Source: Hafnia alvei
Lineage (GTDB): Bacteria > Pseudomonadota > Gammaproteobacteria > Enterobacterales > Enterobacteriaceae
Direction of reading: 5' to 3'
Assembly (NCBI RefSeq): GCF_964063325.1
Contig: NZ_OZ061315.1
Coordinates: 1,426,001-1,490,000 of the forward strand
Length of the DNA: 64,000 nucleotides
In this document: positions 35,703 through 43,166 of the stretch, piece after piece
How the letters are laid out: each line of letters starts with the position of its first letter
How positions within the stretch are numbered: position 1 is the stretch's first letter
Notes under the pieces: model-generated
Database searches by the model: none
What the model saw: the letters and a program-made list of their open reading frames with translations, nothing else
What the model was told of the DNA's origin: nothing
Program-made: the position numbers and the translations under genes

Positions 35703-37633
35703 AGCGTGCTTCCTAGAGGCAAAGTCAGTGACAGATAAAAGAGAGTCCGGTTTTCGCGTGATTCATCGTAGCGATGGCTATTCAGTCCAATACCGTAAAT
35801 TAATTCTGAGTGGGCACTCAGCGCCCACTGGTGCTCGAATCTCAGTTCAGCAAAGAGGCTTGAGCCAAAATGGCGCTGTTGGTATTCGCCAGCGGTGAGA
35901 TAGGTTCGCTGGGTGAAGTGACGCCGCGCTGATTGCCATGGTGTCCACTGATGCAGCAGGGTGACACCTGCCGAATAGTCGCGTTCAGGGCTGAAATATT
36001 CCGCATCGGGTAAGCTATTGCTGCTGGTGGAAAGCGACAGCGTGGCATCAAGCTGCTGGCGTGGGCGTGTCCATAACAGTTTTGTGGCTGAGGCCTGCCA
36101 CGTTTGGCTAAGGTTTCCATCGCTCAGCCGTTGATTTTGATAGGCCAGCTCAGTGGAGGCGGTGCTGTCGGTTTGATAGCGCAGCGCGGCACTGGCTTGC
36201 TTAGCGCTTATGCCGCTGTCGTAGGCCTTCCAAGCAAGCTCGTTGCTGCTGTTATCGTAGCCTAGGTCGAACTGCCAATGGTCTGAAGGAAGATAGCTAA
36301 CCTGCGCCGCTAAGCCTGTTTTCGCCGCATTGCCATTGCTGCGGTTGATTTCCATCGAACCGAGCCACTCAACGGCACGAAAATCGACGCCGGCGCCGTT
36401 ACGTATACGTCTTGGCGCGCCTTCGTCTGTTTTCCCCTGGCCGGTAAATTGGTGCGCAAACAGCCGCCAATTCTGATGAATAGGTGAAGAGTAAAGTTGG
36501 CTATCTATTTGCCAATCATAATCGCTGAGCGTGCCGTTACCGCGACCGCCGCTGGCATCGGTGGTGAAATAAGGCAGTTGCTCATAGCGATAATTACTCA
36601 CGAATTGAGTTACAGAATTGTCGTCTTCAAATCCCTGAGAGACTTGCTGGTAGATCTCATGGCTAAGTGCAAAATCTCGTCGGGCAAGCGACGCTTCGGC
36701 AAGACCCGCGCGAGCCTCAAGGCTGTCTGGTGCTTGGTTTAGGGCAATTCGATAGGCTTGGGCAGAGTGTGTGGGTAAATCACGCAGCAAATAAGCCTGA
36801 GCCTGAGTGGTTCGCAGGTCATCATTCATCGGTGCCGTATGGACCAATGCGTCTATTTGCCGCTGTCCCTGCGTGACATTTCCACTGTACAGGGTGTACT
36901 GAGCGCGCATTTTTTTAACCGTGGCGTAATCTTGATTCACCAATCCCGGCGTGGCACTGAGCCTGACCCACTGCGGCGTATTGGGTTCTAATTTTGCCAG
37001 CAAGGCTTCTGCTTGCTCATAGCGCCCGCAGTCTAAAAGGGCATAGAACAGCATTTCCTGCGTGGGGATCGGCTCAATTTCTCCCGGCGTTGCATGAGCC
37101 AATGCATATTCATAGCTGGCTACCGCTTTTTCTGGCTGTTCTAGCTGCATGAATGCGTCGCCACGTGCTGCGCTCACATAGGCTGGAAGGGGAGTGAGTT
37201 GTTCTAGCTGATGGGCGCGGATGATCGCGTTTTTCGCGTCACCTTTTGCGCTTAGCGCAACAATCTGATCGCCGAGGACCTGCTGTTGCACGCGATTAGC
37301 GCTGTTTGACTGCCCATGAGTGACCAAAAAGCGCTGTTCTTCAACTAATGCCTTGTTTAATGGCACAAGACGCAAGGAGCCGTTATCGTTTCGGCTTTCA
37401 TCAATGCCCCAACGTAGTAAAAGGCTGAGCCGATGTTGAGCAATCGTGGCTGTTTGTAATCCATTCTCTTGAGGCTGGGTCATGAGGATCTTTTCCCAAG
37501 CGAGAGTAGGCGCGCCTAATGACATCAATGTGTCTGCCGATATTTCTTCCGTGTCGGCCATACACAGGGAGGGCGATAATATGAGATAGGCTGCAAACAT
37601 CGTGTATTCCCAACGAGGTCTTAAATAAATCAC
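35699..37633 (-). CDS. pgaA: PGA outer-membrane export porin PgaA
   Basis: The 644-residue protein has a tetratricopeptide-rich periplasmic half (about 90-360, with repeated DSLEARAGLAEASLARRDF-type helices) and a C-terminal beta barrel (about 370 onward, with alternating polar/hydrophobic strands). PgaA carries PGA across the outer membrane. It is shorter than E. coli PgaA (807). The GTG at 37633 is chosen because it gives a full signal peptide ending SLCMA and has AAAAGG 8 bases upstream; an ATG at 37600 with its own GGGA site is the alternative. It is first in pgaABCD. Confidence 0.88.
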   Translation of the reverse strand: MIYLRPRWEYTMFAAYLILSPSLCMADTEEISADTLMSLGAPTLAWEKILMTQPQENGLQTATIAQHRLSLLLRWGIDESRNDNGSLRLVPLNKALVEEQRFLVTHGQSNSANRVQQQVLGDQIVALSAKGDAKNAIIRAHQLEQLTPLPAYVSAARGDAFMQLEQPEKAVASYEYALAHATPGEIEPIPTQEMLFYALLDCGRYEQAEALLAKLEPNTPQWVRLSATPGLVNQDYATVKKMRAQYTLYSGNVTQGQRQIDALVHTAPMNDDLRTTQAQAYLLRDLPTHSAQAYRIALNQAPDSLEARAGLAEASLARRDFALSHEIYQQVSQGFEDDNSVTQFVSNYRYEQLPYFTTDASGGRGNGTLSDYDWQIDSQLYSSPIHQNWRLFAHQFTGQGKTDEGAPRRIRNGAGVDFRAVEWLGSMEINRSNGNAAKTGLAAQVSYLPSDHWQFDLGYDNSSNELAWKAYDSGISAKQASAALRYQTDSTASTELAYQNQRLSDGNLSQTWQASATKLLWTRPRQQLDATLSLSTSSNSLPDAEYFSPERDYSAGVTLLHQWTPWQSARRHFTQRTYLTAGEYQQRHFGSSLFAELRFEHQWALSAHSELIYGIGLNSHRYDESRENRTLFYLSLTLPLGSTL

Positions 37634-38099
37634 AAACGACACCTTTTCGGTTGTTACTTGATTACGGTGCGATGGAGGCAGAAATAAAGTAAGCACTTCA
37701 TCATTAAGCTATTTATAGATAAATAAAATCTTAGGAAAATGAATTGGGTAAGTAACAAAAATGCTCATTTAGGAATATTCTCTAAACTTTAACTGTAGCT
37801 AATTGTTCTATAACGAGGGAATGGGCGTAATGATTCCATGCAATGAATTAATAGTAGAGTGAAAAAAAGTATAATCATGTGATGTTAATGTTTAGCGACC
37901 ATTTGCTCTCTTGTTATAAAACGTTATCTGCGTAAAATAATAATGGAAATCTGAATGGTTTAATGAGCATGGTCAGTGATGTGGTTTTATTTTTATATGA
38001 TGAATTCAATAAAATAATCACAAAATTTCCTTCAGCAGAAATAGGAATTATCTTGCATGTATAGATATTGAAAATGCGAGGAGTTTTCGGGAGTTTTAT
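37634..38099. promoter_or_regulatory. AT-rich divergent region between pgaA and the regulator gene
   Basis: This 466-bp gap holds no gene I can support. It is clearly AT-rich, with many short A/T runs, and must contain the promoter of pgaABCD to the left and of the winged-helix regulator to the right. AT-rich control regions often bind H-NS; that is inference. I found no unambiguous operator. Confidence 0.5.
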
Positions 38100-38816
38100 A
38101 TGGCACAAGGGAAAATAACCATCAATACGATAACACATAAAATTGTTACCGCTGATGGCGAAGAACACACATTACGTAGCAAAGAATATCAGATGCTATG
38201 CCTGCTTTTAGAACGCGCGCCGTTATGTGTGACACGACGTGAAATCATTTCACACGTATGGAGTGGGACGTACAGCGCAGATGCGACGATCAACCAAACA
38301 ATGAAATCGATACGGCGCAAATTAGGAGATAAAGATTTCACACTGATACAGACTATACCTAGGATGGGGTATCAAATAGAGCATCCCGAGCTCTTTTCCT
38401 TAGAACCGGCAGTTAATCATGAACAAGTAATTCATGATGATAGCCGTGAAGACCAGCAATTAAACACACAATCTCACTATGAAAGTAAAAGGGACAACGT
38501 TCAAACTACTCTGCCGGTTATTAATGAAAATCACAGCGTAAAACGTTGGGGGATGATGGTAGCAATTGGCATACTCTGTTTTATCTGTGGCGTGCTTTGG
38601 CATGGAATGGCACCCTCATTTCCTTTACTGACGAAAACCAAAGGACGTGAAGAAATCTCCAATTCATTAATTTCAACCGTGACATCGGGTAAAGACAGTA
38701 CGCTGCTCTATGATAATTATAGATTTGTTTGTAAGTACTCATGGCATGATGAATCACAATTCGCTTTAGTTTGTACTAAGGTTGAATTACCCGAAAGTAA
38801 TACGCCATCAAGGTAG
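38100..38816 (+). CDS. Membrane-anchored winged-helix transcriptional regulator (CadC/ToxR type)
   Basis: The 238-residue protein starts with an OmpR-type winged helix (about 8-95; LRSKEYQMLCLLLERAPLCV, the recognition helix ATINQTMKSIRRKLGD, then TIPRMGYQI in the wing). A polar linker follows, then one transmembrane segment (about 150-169) and a short periplasmic tail of about 68 residues with two cysteines, Cys211 and Cys225, that may form a disulfide. This is the ToxR/CadC plan: DNA binding in the cytoplasm, sensing outside. GGGAG lies 7 bases before the ATG. It is divergent from pgaA, so control of PGA is plausible but unproven. Confidence 0.82.
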   Translation: MAQGKITINTITHKIVTADGEEHTLRSKEYQMLCLLLERAPLCVTRREIISHVWSGTYSADATINQTMKSIRRKLGDKDFTLIQTIPRMGYQIEHPELFSLEPAVNHEQVIHDDSREDQQLNTQSHYESKRDNVQTTLPVINENHSVKRWGMMVAIGILCFICGVLWHGMAPSFPLLTKTKGREEISNSLISTVTSGKDSTLLYDNYRFVCKYSWHDESQFALVCTKVELPESNTPSR

Positions 38817-39096
38817 CTATTATTATGTAATCGATGCTATTTGTTTATTTCTTTGCAATAAGATTCATCCCAATATATGTGAAATTACACTTTCAGTGAG
38901 GATGAAAAATTCTATTTTAATTTTCCTAAGTGAAATTGAATTTAATGATAGAGAATATGATTAAAGTTATGCCCACATTTTGCCGTATATGTATATAAAG
39001 CAGCACGATGGTTGTTGTAAAATCGTTTAGGGAGACTTCTTCGAGGTCTAAACAAACCCTAGTAAAGCTCAACGTAGAAAAGCTCAAGCAGGCATA

Positions 39097-39762
39097 ATGA
39101 ATATACCTCCGGTGAATGCACGGTCTGACGCCTTACCGACTCCGCGGGGAGAAAAACTCACCGCGGAGATGCTGACGGTTAAAATTGATCAGCTTCTTAA
39201 CTTACTTGAGCGTAAAGATATTTCGCCTCAACAGCGTGAGACATTGATTCGAACATTAACATCGCTACAGCAGGAACGAACTCTGCTCAGCCAGCTTGCT
39301 TCTGGTGCAAAAAATACGCCGCCAGTGGATCAGGTACCAAACACGCGCCCTGATGTGGCCACGGCTGCGCGGACGGCGACGGTAATCCAGAGCAATCAAC
39401 CGGTTGTCATTGGCGATACGGCCAAGGCGCTGATGAGTAAAAGTGAAATCCAGCATGCGATACAGGTCAATCAAGTATTGGATAAAGCATTAGGGAATTT
39501 GGCTCCAGCTTCTCAAACTTCAGACGTGGTTCGCTCCCCTTTAGAGAACTATTTAGCGGTGGCAGCGCAAAACCCGGTTGTGAATGTGAAGCCTGACGAG
39601 TCTGATAACAAAATAACCTCGGTAATCGATCCTAAGCCACTGTTTGGCATTATCCCGCAAGAATGGTTGCCTACGGGAATGCGTACGCCTGCGCGCTCGT
39701 CAGGCTGGGTTATGTTTGTAGGAATTCTCGTTTTATTGGGGGTGATGATATGGATATGGTGA
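39097..39762 (+). CDS. Hypothetical tail-anchored protein
   Basis: The 221-residue protein has no signal peptide. Residues about 20-70 look helical and coiled-coil-like (KIDQLLNLLERKDISPQQRE, TLIRTLTSLQQERTLLSQ). A polar low-complexity middle follows. The last 21 residues are a hydrophobic segment (GWVMFVGILVLLGVMIWIW) ending at the C-terminus, which suggests a tail anchor with the bulk in the cytoplasm. It lies 280 bp after the membrane regulator and before the tRNA repeats. I do not recognise the family. Confidence 0.7.
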   Translation: MNIPPVNARSDALPTPRGEKLTAEMLTVKIDQLLNLLERKDISPQQRETLIRTLTSLQQERTLLSQLASGAKNTPPVDQVPNTRPDVATAARTATVIQSNQPVVIGDTAKALMSKSEIQHAIQVNQVLDKALGNLAPASQTSDVVRSPLENYLAVAAQNPVVNVKPDESDNKITSVIDPKPLFGIIPQEWLPTGMRTPARSSGWVMFVGILVLLGVMIWIW

Positions 39763-39873
39763 TATGAAGCTATGAAACGGAGAGTTTAGGAAAGATGGAG
39801 AGGGGATAAGTATCTTCGTTCGACTCGAACCTGCGGCAGGTTCTCATCCCACACGAATTTATGCGGAGTACAA

Positions 39874-39900
39874 AAACAAAAAAAACGCCTCTCGGCGCTT
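39874..39900 (-). terminator. Terminator in the partial repeat
   Basis: AAACGCC (39883-39889), loop TCTC, GGCGCTT (39894-39900); on the minus strand a 7-bp stem with GAGA tetraloop and one G-U pair is followed by a long U run. Confidence 0.72.
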
Positions 39901-40045
39901 AATGTTTTATCTGAAATGGTGGGTCGTGCGGGATTACTCGGCTTTGCCTCGCCCTTCGGGCCGTTGCTTACGCAACGTTGTCTCACTTCGTTCGACTCGA
40001 ACCTGCGGCAGGTTCTCATCCCACACGAATTTTATGCGGAGTACA

Positions 40046-40072
40046 AAAACAAAAAAACGCCTCTCGGCGCTT
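40046..40072 (-). terminator. Terminator in the third repeat
   Basis: Same hairpin and U run as in the other units, 172 bp apart. Confidence 0.72.
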
Positions 40073-40217
40073 AATGTTTTATCTGAAATGGTGGGTCGTG
40101 CGGGATTACTCGGCTTTGCCTCGCCCTTCGGGCCGTTGCTTACGCAACGTTGTCTCACTTCGTTCGACTCGAACCTGCGGCAGGTTCTCATCCCACACGA
40201 ATTTTATGCGGAGTACA

Positions 40218-40244
40218 AAAACAAAAAAACGCCTCTCGGCGCTT
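40218..40244 (-). terminator. Terminator in the second repeat
   Basis: Same hairpin and U run as in the other units, 172 bp apart. Confidence 0.72.
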
Positions 40245-40389
40245 AATGTTTTATCTGAAATGGTGGGTCGTGCGGGATTACTCGGCTTTGCCTCGCCCTT
40301 CGGGCCGTTGCTTACGCAACGTTGTCTCACTTCGTTCGACTCGAACCTGCGGCAGGTTCTCATCCCACACGAATTTTATGCGGAGTACA

Positions 40390-40416
40390 AAAACAAAAAA
40401 ACGCCTCTCGGCGCTT
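40390..40416 (-). terminator. Terminator directly after tRNA-Lys (first repeat)
   Basis: AAACGCC (40399-40405), TCTC loop, GGCGCTT (40410-40416). On the minus strand the stem is followed by U7-G-U5. It starts 17 nt after the CCA end and is probably the main stop of the tRNA operon. Confidence 0.78.
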
Positions 40417-40432
40417 AATGTTTTATCTGAAA

Positions 40433-40508
40433 TGGTGGGTCGTGCGGGATTCGAACCTGCGACCAATTGATTAAAAGTCAACTGCTCTACCAACTGAGCT
40501 AACGACCC
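40433..40508 (-). tRNA. tRNA-Lys (anticodon TTT)
   Basis: 76 nt with encoded CCA. The acceptor stem GGGTCGT pairs with ACGACCC; the anticodon loop is CTTTTAA (anticodon TTT) and the T loop is TTCGAAT. It is the last gene of the Val-Lys operon. In E. coli the matching cluster near gltX is valU-valX-valY-lysV. Confidence 0.97.
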
Positions 40509-40515
40509 GCAGAAG

Positions 40516-40591
40516 TGGTGGGTGATGACGGGATCGAACCGCCGACCCCCTCCTTGTAAGGGAGGTGCTCTCCCAGCTGAGCTAATCACCC
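40516..40591 (-). tRNA. tRNA-Val (anticodon TAC), copy nearest tRNA-Lys
   Basis: 76 nt with encoded CCA; acceptor GGGTGAT/ATCACCC, anticodon arm CTCCC-TTACAAG-GAG (TAC). It is separated from tRNA-Lys by 7 bp. Confidence 0.97.
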
Positions 40592-40660
40592 ACTTCTGAA
40601 CTACTATTTTCTGCGCTACTTCAGATACTCATTGTTAATTCGGTACCAGCTGGTTAGAAG

Positions 40661-40736
40661 TGGTGGGTGATGACGGGATCGAACCGCCGACCCCCTCCTT
40701 GTAAGGGAGGTGCTCTCCCAGCTGAGCTAATCACCC
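40661..40736 (-). tRNA. tRNA-Val (anticodon TAC)
   Basis: Identical in sequence to the other four Val copies; 69-bp spacer to the copy at 40516-40591. Confidence 0.97.
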
Positions 40737-40783
40737 ACTTCTAAATACCGAATTTCACGACAGCCCAATTGACTCTTAAAGAG

Positions 40784-40859
40784 TGGTGGGTGATGACGGG
40801 ATCGAACCGCCGACCCCCTCCTTGTAAGGGAGGTGCTCTCCCAGCTGAGCTAATCACCC
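40784..40859 (-). tRNA. tRNA-Val (anticodon TAC)
   Basis: Identical Val copy; 47-bp spacer to the copy at 40661-40736. Confidence 0.97.
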
Positions 40860-40926
40860 AATCGGAAGTCTGTCGCTTTACTGCTATACATCAATCACTT
40901 CAGGCTCACTGGTCACTCTAAATGAG

Positions 40927-41002
40927 TGGTGGGTGATGACGGGATCGAACCGCCGACCCCCTCCTTGTAAGGGAGGTGCTCTCCCAGCTGAGCTAATCAC
41001 CC
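40927..41002 (-). tRNA. tRNA-Val (anticodon TAC)
   Basis: Identical Val copy; 67-bp spacer to the copy at 40784-40859. Confidence 0.97.
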
Positions 41003-41057
41003 AGTCTGAAACCTGTCGTTACTCATGTACTTCACACTGCGGGAACACTCAAAAGAG

Positions 41058-41133
41058 TGGTGGGTGATGACGGGATCGAACCGCCGACCCCCTCCTTGTA
41101 AGGGAGGTGCTCTCCCAGCTGAGCTAATCACCC
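41058..41133 (-). tRNA. tRNA-Val (anticodon TAC), first of the operon
   Basis: Identical Val copy and the promoter-proximal gene of the operon; a strong promoter lies 18 bp upstream of it. Confidence 0.97.
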
Positions 41134-41150
41134 CCGCTGTGTGGAGTCGC

Positions 41151-41178
41151 ATTATAGGGAGCGCCCGAAAATGGTCAA
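41151..41178 (-). promoter_or_regulatory. Strong sigma-70 promoter of the tRNA-Val/Lys operon
   Basis: On the minus strand TTGACC (41178-41173), a 16-bp spacer and TATAAT (41156-41151), followed by the GC-rich discriminator GCGACTCC. Such discriminators are typical of stringently controlled stable-RNA promoters. Confidence 0.85.
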
Positions 41179-41301
41179 CGCTTTTTTCAAGAAAAAATGC
41201 TGTTCGTTGGAAAAATAGTCAAGATGTCTTATACATAGGCAGCAATGATAATTTTTTAAGCACTTTTTGCAATAAGCACTCGAACTATAGTCGTAACGGC
41301 G

Positions 41302-41329
41302 TTGAGGAATTGAGGCGTAATGGTAGAAT
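41302..41329 (+). promoter_or_regulatory. Probable gltX promoter
   Basis: TTGAGG (41302-41307), 16-bp spacer, TAGAAT (41324-41329), about 80 bp before the gltX start. Confidence 0.52.
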
Positions 41330-41407
41330 GCTGCCTACTTATTAGTAATAGAAAGCAGGCCACATTCCTATAATGTGGGTCATTGCGTAATAAAGGCCAC
41401 GTTTCAC

Positions 41408-42823
41408 ATGAAAATCAAAACCCGTTTTGCACCTAGCCCAACTGGCTACCTGCACGTAGGTGGTGCGCGTACCGCACTTTATTCTTGGTTGTTCGCCCGC
41501 CACGCCGGCGGTGAATTTGTTCTTCGTATTGAAGATACCGATCTTGAGCGTTCAACGCAGGAAGCGATCGACGCCATCATGGATGGTATGAACTGGCTGA
41601 ATCTCGATTGGGATGAGGGCCCGTACTACCAGACCAAACGTTTTGATCGTTATAACCATGTGATCGATCAGATGTTAGAGCAGGGCACCGCGTATAAATG
41701 CTACTGCTCCAAAGAACGTCTGGAAGAGCTGCGTGAAACGCAAATGGCTAACGGTGATAAGCCTCGCTACGATGGCCGTTGCCGCCATAGCCATGAACAT
41801 CACGCCGACGACGAGCCGCACGTTGTGCGTTTCCTGAACCCTCAAGAAGGTTCAGTGATCTTTGACGATAAGATTCGTGGCCCAATTGAGTTCAGCAACC
41901 AAGAACTGGACGATTTGATTATTCGTCGTACCGACGGTTCTCCGACCTATAACTTCTGCGTTGTTATCGATGACTGGGATATGGAAATCACCCACGTTAT
42001 CCGTGGTGAAGATCACATCAATAACACGCCGCGTCAGATCAACATTCTGAAAGCGTTGGGTGCTCCAGTTCCTGAATACGCACATGTGTCGATGATTCTG
42101 GGCGATGACGGTAAAAAACTGTCTAAGCGCCACGGTGCGGTCGGTGTGATGCAGTACCGCGACGATGGTTATTTGCCAGAAGCGTTGCTGAACTATTTGG
42201 TACGCTTGGGCTGGTCCCACGGTGACCAAGAAATCTTCAGCATTGATGAGATGAAAGAGTTCTTCACGCTTGATGACATCAGCAAGTCAGCAAGCGCGTT
42301 CAACACTGAGAAACTACAGTGGCTGAATCATCACTATATCAACACCATGGCTCCAGAATATGTGGCTATTCATCTGGCATGGCACATCCATGAAGCGGGT
42401 TATGAAACGCGTAATGGTCCACAGCTGGTTGAAATCGTTAAGTTGTTGGCTGAACGCTGCAAGACGCTGAAAGAAATGGCTGCTCAGGCGCGTTACTTCT
42501 ATGAGGATTTTGCTGAGTTTGATGCTGATGCGGCGAAAAAACATCTGCGCCCTGTCGCGCGTCAGCCGTTAGAGCTGGTACGTTCTAAGCTGGCAGCGAT
42601 TACTGACTGGACCGCTGAAAATATCCACCATGCTATTCAAGGCACCGCGGATGAGTTGGAAGTCGGTATGGGTAAAGTCGGTATGCCATTGCGTGTGGCT
42701 GTCACTGGTGCAGGCCAGTCACCTGGCGTTGATGTAACCGTACATGCGGTTGGTCAGCAGCGTTCACTTAAGCGTATTGATATGGCTTTGGCCTTTATTG
42801 CCGAGCGTGAAGCGCAGCAATAA
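41408..42823 (+). CDS. gltX: Glutamyl-tRNA synthetase GltX
   Basis: The 471-residue class I synthetase charges tRNA-Glu. It has the HIGH-type motif HVGG (16-19, in SPTGYLHVGGARTALY) and KLSKR at 237-241, in the same positions as E. coli GltX and with the same total length. A cysteine/histidine cluster (CYCSKE ... CRHSHEHH) fits the zinc-binding region. The ATG at 41408 gives the conserved MKIKTRFAPSPTG start; an earlier in-frame start is rejected. It is divergent from the tRNA-Val operon. Confidence 0.97.
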   Translation: MKIKTRFAPSPTGYLHVGGARTALYSWLFARHAGGEFVLRIEDTDLERSTQEAIDAIMDGMNWLNLDWDEGPYYQTKRFDRYNHVIDQMLEQGTAYKCYCSKERLEELRETQMANGDKPRYDGRCRHSHEHHADDEPHVVRFLNPQEGSVIFDDKIRGPIEFSNQELDDLIIRRTDGSPTYNFCVVIDDWDMEITHVIRGEDHINNTPRQINILKALGAPVPEYAHVSMILGDDGKKLSKRHGAVGVMQYRDDGYLPEALLNYLVRLGWSHGDQEIFSIDEMKEFFTLDDISKSASAFNTEKLQWLNHHYINTMAPEYVAIHLAWHIHEAGYETRNGPQLVEIVKLLAERCKTLKEMAAQARYFYEDFAEFDADAAKKHLRPVARQPLELVRSKLAAITDWTAENIHHAIQGTADELEVGMGKVGMPLRVAVTGAGQSPGVDVTVHAVGQQRSLKRIDMALAFIAEREAQQ

Positions 42824-42849
42824 GCTTATTAGCTTATGCTTATAAAAGA

Positions 42850-42875
42850 AGAACCGGCTGATGCCGGTTTTTCTT
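42850..42875. terminator. Terminator between gltX and the small yfeC-like gene
   Basis: AACCGGC (42852-42858), loop TGAT, GCCGGTT (42863-42869), then TTTCTTT; an A-rich run on the other side lets it work for both strands. Confidence 0.83.
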
Positions 42876-42952
42876 TATCTAGAGTAAGCACTTTGTCATT
42901 CACATCTTTTTCTATACCACGAACTGTAAGAGCCATTTCGATTTCTAAATCT

Positions 42953-43141
42953 TCAGCTGTCGTTGGCATGCAAGCATTGCAGCAGAGTATTGATCCCCTC
43001 GCGCATAGTAAAATCGGTGAGGAATATTTGCTCATCTTGGTTCATCTGATTAAAGATACTTAGCCATGCTTTATCCGGAGAAGAGGTAATAGCGGAGCTT
43101 TTAATCACTTCTTTGGCGGTAAACCAGTCCTTTTTTTTCAT
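42953..43141 (-). CDS. Small yfeC-like paralogue lacking the DNA-binding core
   Basis: The 62-residue protein starts MKKKDWFTAKEVI, like the N-terminus of the adjacent yfeC-like protein, then jumps to KAWLSIFNQMNQDEQIFLTD and MREGINTLLQCL, which match that protein's C-terminal domain (KAWSAIYYQLTEDEREQLTR, MRRGINALLGCL). About 65 residues covering the helix-turn-helix wing are missing in frame. AGGA lies 8 bases before the ATG, so it may still be translated. It begins 25 bp after yfeC and could be a decaying duplicate or a small partner that pairs through the C-terminal domain. Confidence 0.68.
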   Translation of the reverse strand: MKKKDWFTAKEVIKSSAITSSPDKAWLSIFNQMNQDEQIFLTDFTMREGINTLLQCLHANDS

Positions 43142-43166
43142 TATAATATCCTATCGGTCTAGTGGT

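Larger units (their letters stand above)
39814..40432 (-). repeat. 172-bp tandem repeats carrying tRNA-Lys 3' tails (rtT-like array)
   Basis: Three identical 172-bp units (40261-40432, 40089-40260, 39917-40088) and a 103-bp partial unit (39814-39916) follow tRNA-Lys directly, in the tRNA transcription direction. Each full unit ends with an exact copy of the last 19 nt of tRNA-Lys including CCA (starting at 40261, 40089 and 39917 on the plus strand). Each also holds a pseudo T-arm palindrome (GAACCTGC-G-GCAGGTTC), a chain of small hairpins (CGTTGC-GTAA-GCAACG; GCCC-GAA-GGGC) and a terminator. The partial unit differs by one T fewer and one A more. In E. coli the tyrT operon has 178-bp repeats, each with 19 bp of the tRNA-Tyr end, giving rtT RNA; this is the same plan on tRNA-Lys. 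Confidence 0.93.

Noticed and set aside
38782..38964. 60-residue frame after the membrane regulator
   Set aside because: No ribosome site, overlaps the regulator end, and AT-rich composition explains it.
39814..40432. CRISPR array
   Set aside because: Units are directly adjacent with no unique spacers, are 172 bp long and carry tRNA tails; no cas genes are near.
39902..40470. Plus-strand open frames across the 172-bp repeats
   Set aside because: They repeat with the units, shift frame between units and run antisense to tRNA-Lys; they reflect repeat composition rather than genes.
41025..41345. Plus-strand frame over tRNA-Val
   Set aside because: It is antisense to a tRNA gene and its promoter.
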